Source: Sphingomonas palustris
GTDB lineage: Bacteria > Pseudomonadota > Alphaproteobacteria > Sphingomonadales > Sphingomonadaceae
Assembly (NCBI GenBank): GCA_026225215.1
Contig: JAMFSI010000110.1
Coordinates: 62,001 to 126,000 of the forward strand
DNA length: 64,000 nucleotides
Direction of reading: 5' to 3'
In this document: one piece after another, positions 58,733 through 64,000 of the stretch
Numbering within the stretch: the stretch's first letter is position 1
How the letters are laid out: the number at the start of each line of letters is the position of its first letter
Program-made: the position numbers and the translations under genes
Notes under the pieces: model-generated
Told to the model about the DNA's origin: nothing
Seen by the model: the letters and a program-made list of their open reading frames with translations, nothing else
Databases searched by the model: none

Positions 58733-61384
58733 GTGACGACATCTTTGCGCAGGGTCCGGCTGTCGCTGGCCTGTACCGTGGCTGCTGTCGGCGTCTTCTC
58801 GGCGATGCCTGCGCTGGCCGATGATGCGCCAGCCGGCACAGCGCCGATACCGACCGAATCGGCGGACATCGTCGTGACTGCACAGCGCCGCGACCAATCG
58901 ATCCAGAGTGTGCCGATGACGCTGCAGGCGCTCTCGGGTAATGCGCTCTCGCAACTCAACGTCACCACCTTCAACGACCTGATCAAATACACGCCCAATG
59001 TCACGCAAGGTTCGAGCGGGCCTGGTGAAGGCATTATCTTCATGCGCGGGCTGTCCGGGGGCGTCGCCGCCACGCAGGGCTCGGGCGGGATTTCGACTTT
59101 TCCGAACGTAGCGCTCTACCTCGACGATCAGTCGATGCAGTTTCCGGGACGCAATGCCGACGTCTACGTCGCCGATCTGCAGCGCGTCGAAGTTCTCGAA
59201 GGGCCGCAGGGGACGCTGTTCGGTGGCGGCGCCGAGGCGGGCGCCGTGCGCTACATCACCAATAAGCCGGTGATCGACCAGTTCTCTGGCCACTTTGAAG
59301 GCAGCTTCGGCGGCACCGATGGCGGCGCTGCCAATGGTTCGTTCTCGGCCACGATCAACATACCGGTGATCCGCGACACGCTCGCCATCCGCGCCACGAT
59401 CTATGACAGCCACGAAGGCGGCTATATCGACAATGTCGCCAGCCCATTCACCCGGCTGGCTTCCGATAGCGGCTCATACGTTTTTGGGGCTGCAGGTCCA
59501 ACGCCGACGAACCAATCGAATGGCGGCAGCTACAACAACGATGCCCTCGCCAAGTCGAATTACAACCCGGTCGACTACACCGGTGGGCGCATCGAGGCGC
59601 TATGGGATATCAATCCCGATTGGAACCTGCTTGTCGCAGAAAGCTATCAGCATCTCGACGCTGAGGGTACGTTCTCGACCTATGCGACCGGCTCCAATTT
59701 CCAGCCCCTGGGGACGCTGCAGACCACGACCTTCACCCCCAATTACAACAAGGACACGTACTGGAACTCGGCCTGGACGCTGAACGGCAAGATCGCCGAC
59801 TGGAAACTGGTCTATACCGGCTCCTACATGACGCGTCATGTCGAGCAGCAGCAGGACTATTCCAACTATTCACGCACCGGTGGTGGCACCTATTACGAGT
59901 GCACCGGCAGCGCCACCGGCTTCGGCTCCGGCTCGACCTATTGCTATTCGCCGATTACCTATTGGCATGACAACCTCCGCAATACCCATCACAGCGAGGA
60001 GCTGCGAATCTCCTCGCCGGAAAACAAGCGGCTGCGCGTCATTGCCGGTGCCTTTTACGAAAACTACAAGATCGATGACGTGCAGCGTTACGATTATGGC
60101 ACGATTCCGACCTGCACCAATGCGCTCATCACGGCAGCCACGGGCTGCGTCGGTTTGCTGCAGACCCTGCCTGGTGCTGCGGCTAACCAGCCCGGCCTTG
60201 AGCCTGCCGGCACTACCTTCGGCGACGATATTCAGCGCGGCTATCGCCAGATCGCCTTCTTCGGTTCGGCCGATTTCGACATTCTGCCGAACCTCACGCT
60301 GACCGGCGGCACGCGTTACTACAATTACAAGGAATATGAGGTCGGTTCGCAGTTCGGCACCTCACCCGGCGCCTGCTACAACCAGCTCGTCTGCGCGCTG
60401 CCGGGCTACGACGTTAATCTCGCCGCCTATAACGATCATGTCACTTACCATGGCTTCAAGAGCCGCGGCGTGCTCACCTGGAAGCCGAAGCAGGGTACGC
60501 TGATCTATGGATTGTTCAGCCAGGGCTTTCGCCCCGGAGGCTTTAACCGTGGGCCGGGGACTGTCCTGCCCGACCAATACGGTGTTGCGCAATATATCCG
60601 CCCCAACGCCTACAAGCCCGATAGCCTGACCAACTGGGAAGTCGGCCTCAAAACCGATCTGTTCGACCACAAGGTCACACTCAACCTCTCGGCCTATTAT
60701 ATGGTCTGGGAGAACATGCAGCTGCAGTTCTTCAACCCCGAAGGCTTCGGCCCGCTGGCGTTCGTCACTAACGGCGCCAACTTCCACGTCAAAGGGCTCG
60801 AGGCGCAGCTCGCGTTGCGGCCATTCGCCGGGCTCTCGATACAGGGCGGCGCGACCTACAACGATAGCAAGCAGGTCACTTCGCCCTGTTTCGTCTCGGA
60901 CAATCCGGGCTCTTCGACGCTCGGGCAATGCATCACGACTTACTATAACAAGGCGGCGGCCCTCGGCGGCACGTCGAGCCCGGCGATCAATCCGTTCGGC
61001 ACGCTTGGCTCCGGCCTGCCGTTCAGCCCGCATTTCCAGGGCAATCTCCGTGCCCGTTATGATTGGCAGGGCAAGGGCGACGGCAATTGGTTCGTCTCGA
61101 GCGGCGTCACTTACACCGGCGCGATGTGGAGCGAGCCGTCGACCTATCCCTCGGGTGACGGGGTTGCGATCCCGACGACGGCGCTGCTGCGCTATCGCAT
61201 GTCGGGCTACGCATTGCTCGATGCTTCGATCGGCTTCCGGCATGACAATTGGACGGCCTCGATCTTCGGAGAAAACCTCACCGACAGCCATGCCAGCACC
61301 TTCACCTCCTCGACCGAGCGCGTAAAGTCGGAAGTGCCGGTACGACCGCTGACTTACGGCGTGAAGGTCGGCATCACCTTCTGA
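58733..61384 (+). CDS. TonB-dependent outer-membrane receptor (fourth)
   Basis: 883 aa starting at GTG 58733, with GGGGGGA about 6 nt upstream. Signal peptide LSLACTVAAVGVFSAMPALA, TonB box-like SADIVVTAQRRDQS, plug blocks IIFMRGLSGGVAATQ and VEVLEGPQGTLFGGGAEAGA, and a large barrel with extra Cys-containing loops (YYECTGSATGFGSGSTYC), ending TYGVKVGITF. It directly precedes a betaine/choline-type ABC transporter, suggesting a relay for one substrate across both membranes. Confidence 0.93.
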   Translation: MTTSLRRVRLSLACTVAAVGVFSAMPALADDAPAGTAPIPTESADIVVTAQRRDQSIQSVPMTLQALSGNALSQLNVTTFNDLIKYTPNVTQGSSGPGEGIIFMRGLSGGVAATQGSGGISTFPNVALYLDDQSMQFPGRNADVYVADLQRVEVLEGPQGTLFGGGAEAGAVRYITNKPVIDQFSGHFEGSFGGTDGGAANGSFSATINIPVIRDTLAIRATIYDSHEGGYIDNVASPFTRLASDSGSYVFGAAGPTPTNQSNGGSYNNDALAKSNYNPVDYTGGRIEALWDINPDWNLLVAESYQHLDAEGTFSTYATGSNFQPLGTLQTTTFTPNYNKDTYWNSAWTLNGKIADWKLVYTGSYMTRHVEQQQDYSNYSRTGGGTYYECTGSATGFGSGSTYCYSPITYWHDNLRNTHHSEELRISSPENKRLRVIAGAFYENYKIDDVQRYDYGTIPTCTNALITAATGCVGLLQTLPGAAANQPGLEPAGTTFGDDIQRGYRQIAFFGSADFDILPNLTLTGGTRYYNYKEYEVGSQFGTSPGACYNQLVCALPGYDVNLAAYNDHVTYHGFKSRGVLTWKPKQGTLIYGLFSQGFRPGGFNRGPGTVLPDQYGVAQYIRPNAYKPDSLTNWEVGLKTDLFDHKVTLNLSAYYMVWENMQLQFFNPEGFGPLAFVTNGANFHVKGLEAQLALRPFAGLSIQGGATYNDSKQVTSPCFVSDNPGSSTLGQCITTYYNKAAALGGTSSPAINPFGTLGSGLPFSPHFQGNLRARYDWQGKGDGNWFVSSGVTYTGAMWSEPSTYPSGDGVAIPTTALLRYRMSGYALLDASIGFRHDNWTASIFGENLTDSHASTFTSSTERVKSEVPVRPLTYGVKVGITF

Positions 61385-61394
61385 TGCCGGGCCG

Positions 61395-63314
61395 GTGATC
61401 GCCGATCGGATGTTCGTGGCGCGGCTGCTGGTCTTGTGGCTGGCGGTGCTGGGTCTCGCCGGGGCGGTGGCGCCCGCGCGGGCTGAAGCTGCCGGGTGTC
61501 CGGTTGCTACTCCTATCGCGTTTGCCGGGCTCGACTGGGACAGCGGCGCGTTTCTGACGGCACTCGATCGCGCCATTCTCGAGCGCGGCTATGGCTGCAC
61601 GACGACGACGACGCCAGGCACCACCGTCACGCTAGAGCAGGCGGTGGCCACCGGCGATATCGATGTGATCGCCGAGGAATGGGCTGGTCGTAGCCCGATC
61701 TGGAATGCGGCGCAGGCGCGGGGACAAGTGATCGCGCTCGGCCCGACCGTCACGGGGGCGCAGGAAGGCATCTACGGGCCCGATGTCTTGGTGCACGGCC
61801 CGGGCGCTCCGGCTGCCGGCCTCACCCAAGTCGGGCAGTTGGCCGATCCGCGCTATGCCGCCTTGTTTCGCGATCCCGAGCAACCCACGAAAGGTCGCTT
61901 CCTCAATTGCCCCTCGGGTTGGACCTGTGAGCGCGTAAACAGCGCCAAGCTCCAGGCCTATGGCCTTGCCGACCGCTATGTCGATTTCCGCCCCGGCTCG
62001 GGCGCGGCGATGGATGCGGCGGTCGTGGCGGCGATGGTCCAGCATCGCCCGGTGTTGTTCTATGCTTACTCGCCGAGCACCATCGCCGGGCGGTTTCACT
62101 TGTTCCGCCTCGGCGAGCCGCCCTACGATCGCGGCTGCTGGGATGATCTGGCAAACCCCGATGGCCAGCACCGCAGCGGCTGCGCCTCGCCCCCGGCAGT
62201 GATCTCGACCGGGCTCAATGCGCAGTTCGTCGCCCAGGCGCCGGCATTGCGGGCGCTGTTCGCGCGGATCAGCGTGCCCGCGGACATCTTGAGCGGCCAG
62301 CTTGCCGAAGCTGCCGCGCATCAGCGGCCAACCGCAGAGCAGGCGCTGATATTCCTGCGTGCGAACCCGGCACGGTGGCGCCAATGGCTTCCTGCCGACG
62401 CCGCAGCTCGCCTGGAGCAAAGTCTGCAACGCGCCGATGGTGTCACTTCCCGCGCCAGCAGTGCTTTTCCGGCAAACTGGCAGATCTCGATCCGTGATCC
62501 GGTCAATCGCTGGGTTGCGGCACTCGTCGCCAGTTCGGGTGGAAGTTTCCGACACATTGCCAGCGGCCTCATCACGCTCGCTGCGAGCATCGATGCCGTG
62601 CTTCGCGCAATACCCTGGTGGCTCATCATAGCGCTGTTCGCGGGGCTCACCCTGTTCGGCGCGCGCAGAGCTGGGCCACCGTTGATCGTATTCGCAGCCT
62701 TCCTCATCATCGGCGTGCTGGGTCTGTGGGACCAGATGCTCCAGACGCTGACGCTGATGCTGATTTCAGCGTTGATCGCGGTGGGCATCGGCCTGCCCCT
62801 CGGAATCGGCACAGCCAAATCGCGGTTCTCTCAAGCAGTGGTGCCGCCGGTGCTCGATTTCATGCAGGCGATGCCCGGCTTCGTCTATCTGATCCCGGCG
62901 CTGATGCTGCTGGGCCTGGGCAAGGCGCCGGCGATCCTGGCCATGGTGATCTATGCGACGCCGCCGCTGATCCGCCTGACCGCACTTGGCATCCGCAGTG
63001 CCGACCGCGAGGTCATTGAAGCGGCCACCGCCTTCGGCGCGACGCCATGGCAGACGCTGGTCCACGTCGAGATTCCACTGGCGCGCGACAGCATCCTGGC
63101 GGGCCTCAACCAGATGATCATGATGGCGCTGGCCATGGTGGTGACGGCCTCGATGATCGGTGCGCGTGGGTTGGGTGAGGAGGTGCTGAACGGCATCCAG
63201 TCGCTCGATGTCGGCAAAGGGTTCGAGGCCGGCCTTGCCATCGTCGTGCTGGCGATGGCGCTCGATCGCACCAGCCATGCGCTGGTCGCACAGCGCGGAG
63301 GTCGCCGTGGCTGA
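61395..63314 (+). CDS. Betaine/choline-type ABC transporter: binding protein fused to permease (OpuAC-ProW)
   Basis: 639 aa from GTG 61395 (ATG 61410 is an alternative). A signal peptide or signal anchor (LLVLWLAVLGLAGAVAPARA) leads to an OpuAC-like ligand-binding domain (residues about 35-370) with six cysteines in NCPSGWTCE, RGCWDDL and similar spots, which may form disulfides in the periplasm. Then comes a ProW-type membrane domain with five to six helices and the coupling motif EVIEAATAFGATPWQTLVHVEIPLA. Binding and channel functions are thus one chain. Ligands of the family are quaternary ammonium or sulfonium osmolytes; next to organosulfur genes a sulfonium compound is conceivable. Confidence 0.88.
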   Translation: MIADRMFVARLLVLWLAVLGLAGAVAPARAEAAGCPVATPIAFAGLDWDSGAFLTALDRAILERGYGCTTTTTPGTTVTLEQAVATGDIDVIAEEWAGRSPIWNAAQARGQVIALGPTVTGAQEGIYGPDVLVHGPGAPAAGLTQVGQLADPRYAALFRDPEQPTKGRFLNCPSGWTCERVNSAKLQAYGLADRYVDFRPGSGAAMDAAVVAAMVQHRPVLFYAYSPSTIAGRFHLFRLGEPPYDRGCWDDLANPDGQHRSGCASPPAVISTGLNAQFVAQAPALRALFARISVPADILSGQLAEAAAHQRPTAEQALIFLRANPARWRQWLPADAAARLEQSLQRADGVTSRASSAFPANWQISIRDPVNRWVAALVASSGGSFRHIASGLITLAASIDAVLRAIPWWLIIALFAGLTLFGARRAGPPLIVFAAFLIIGVLGLWDQMLQTLTLMLISALIAVGIGLPLGIGTAKSRFSQAVVPPVLDFMQAMPGFVYLIPALMLLGLGKAPAILAMVIYATPPLIRLTALGIRSADREVIEAATAFGATPWQTLVHVEIPLARDSILAGLNQMIMMALAMVVTASMIGARGLGEEVLNGIQSLDVGKGFEAGLAIVVLAMALDRTSHALVAQRGGRRG

Positions 63315-64000
63315 GATCGCGCTGACCGGGGTCAGCAAGCTGTATGGCGGCAATGCCAAGACCGCGAGCACGCTCATTGCCGATGGGCTGGACAAGGCTA
63401 CCATCTTCGCGCGCACAGGATGCAATGTGGCGCTGCGCGATATCGAACTGACGCTGCCTCCGGGCGCGATCACGGTGATCATGGGGCTCTCGGGTTCGGG
63501 CAAATCGACCCTCTTGCGCTGCCTGATCCGGTTGATCGATCCCACCTCGGGCGCGATCCGTTTCGATGGCGAAGACATCACTCGTCTCAACCTCAAGGCA
63601 TTGCGCACGTTTCGCCGCCAGCATGTCGGCATGGTGTTCCAGAACTTTGCGCTGCTGCCGCATCGGACCGTCTTGCAGAACGCCGCCTTCGGGCTGACGC
63701 TGCATGGGGTAAAGCGGCACGAAGCCGAGGCGCGGGGCGCTGCCTGGCTCGAAAAACTGGGGCTTGGCGGCTATGAACGGGCTTATGCCGATGCGCTTTC
63801 CGGGGGCATGCGCCAACGAGTCGGCCTTGCCCGGGCGCTGGCCTGCGATACCGACGTGCTGCTCATGGACGAGGCCTTCAGCGCGCTCGACCCGCTGATC
63901 CGCGCCGAACTGCAGGACCAGTTGCTCGGCCTGCAAGCCGAGCTGGGCAAGACGATCGTCTTCGTCACGCACGACATTCATGAGGCGCTGCGCTTGGGCG
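63307..64000 (+). CDS. proV: Betaine/choline ABC transporter ATP-binding protein (3' end cut by window edge)
   Basis: About 231 residues are visible from GTG 63307, overlapping the fusion gene by 8 nt. ProV/OpuAA features: the N-terminal insert before the Walker A, Walker A GLSGSGKSTLLRCL, Q-loop MVFQNFALLPHRTV, signature [15 protein letters not shown], Walker B VLLMDEAFSALDPLIR and H-loop VFVTHDIHEALRLG. The C-terminal CBS domains, if any, lie beyond the window. It powers the fused permease. Confidence 0.92.
   Translation, partial: MAEIALTGVSKLYGGNAKTASTLIADGLDKATIFARTGCNVALRDIELTLPPGAITVIMGLSGSGKSTLLRCLIRLIDPTSGAIRFDGEDITRLNLKALRTFRRQHVGMVFQNFALLPHRTVLQNAAFGLTLHGVKRHEAEARGAAWLEKLGLGGYERAYADALSGGMRQRVGLARALACDTDVLLMDEAFSALDPLIRAELQDQLLGLQAELGKTIVFVTHDIHEALRLG

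Overview
The window looks like a chromosomal segment of a sphingomonad (Alphaproteobacteria, Sphingomonadaceae). The evidence is high GC, a PhyR-type general stress regulator, four large TonB-dependent receptors, the core blocks rrf2-sufBCDS-sufT-sufA and gpmA-purE-purK-folA-ribF-ileS-lspA, and dispersed GC-rich palindromic repeats. I see no transposase, integrase, prophage module, rRNA operon or CRISPR array.

Layout. 1-912: the end of phyR (minus) and, divergently, a candidate GsrN-like stress sRNA with its own EcfG-type promoter and terminator. 918-6402: an oligopeptide ABC transporter, with a two-domain ATPase (plus) convergent with a binding protein and two permeases (minus). 6482-13349: cytochrome b561 and the SUF Fe-S operon under an Rrf2 regulator; a DUF559 endonuclease carried in a palindromic element sits between sufB and sufC. 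13409-23850: a lipoprotein, a PfkB kinase, the housekeeping operon from gpmA to lspA, and tRNA-Thr. ileS contains an in-frame copy of the same palindromic element. 24203-33646: a tandem-TetR regulator, an MFS transporter, a TonB receptor, a Tat-exported GH1 glycosidase, an M20 amidohydrolase and a frameshifted secreted lipase.

33774-64000 is the most interesting part. It appears to be an organosulfur-scavenging island: TonB receptors, a heterodimeric ABC exporter, three DszB-like (sulfinate desulfinase family) paralogues, two NtaA/SnaA/DszA-family flavin monooxygenases, an SsuD-like and a second luciferase-like monooxygenase, a nitroreductase/flavin reductase, a class II aldolase-like protein, a sulfonate-type ABC importer, and an SfnR-like sigma-54 activator. 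Five sigma-54 promoters (33873, 39016, 47471, 50067, 50259) have paired copies of a 17-bp dyad, GCTG-N5-YGCGCAGC, upstream. They could tie at least 14 genes into one regulon driven by the activator at 47743-48861. Two of the DszB-like proteins keep the Cys/His/Arg catalytic residues known from DszB; the third has lost Cys and His. The island ends with a TonB receptor and a betaine/choline-type ABC transporter (a binding protein-permease fusion plus an ATPase cut by the window edge). One 15-bp dyad is shared between the promoters of the activator and of this last receptor.

Functions come from residues, motifs and gene context read by eye. No database search or alignment program was available, and substrates are inferred.
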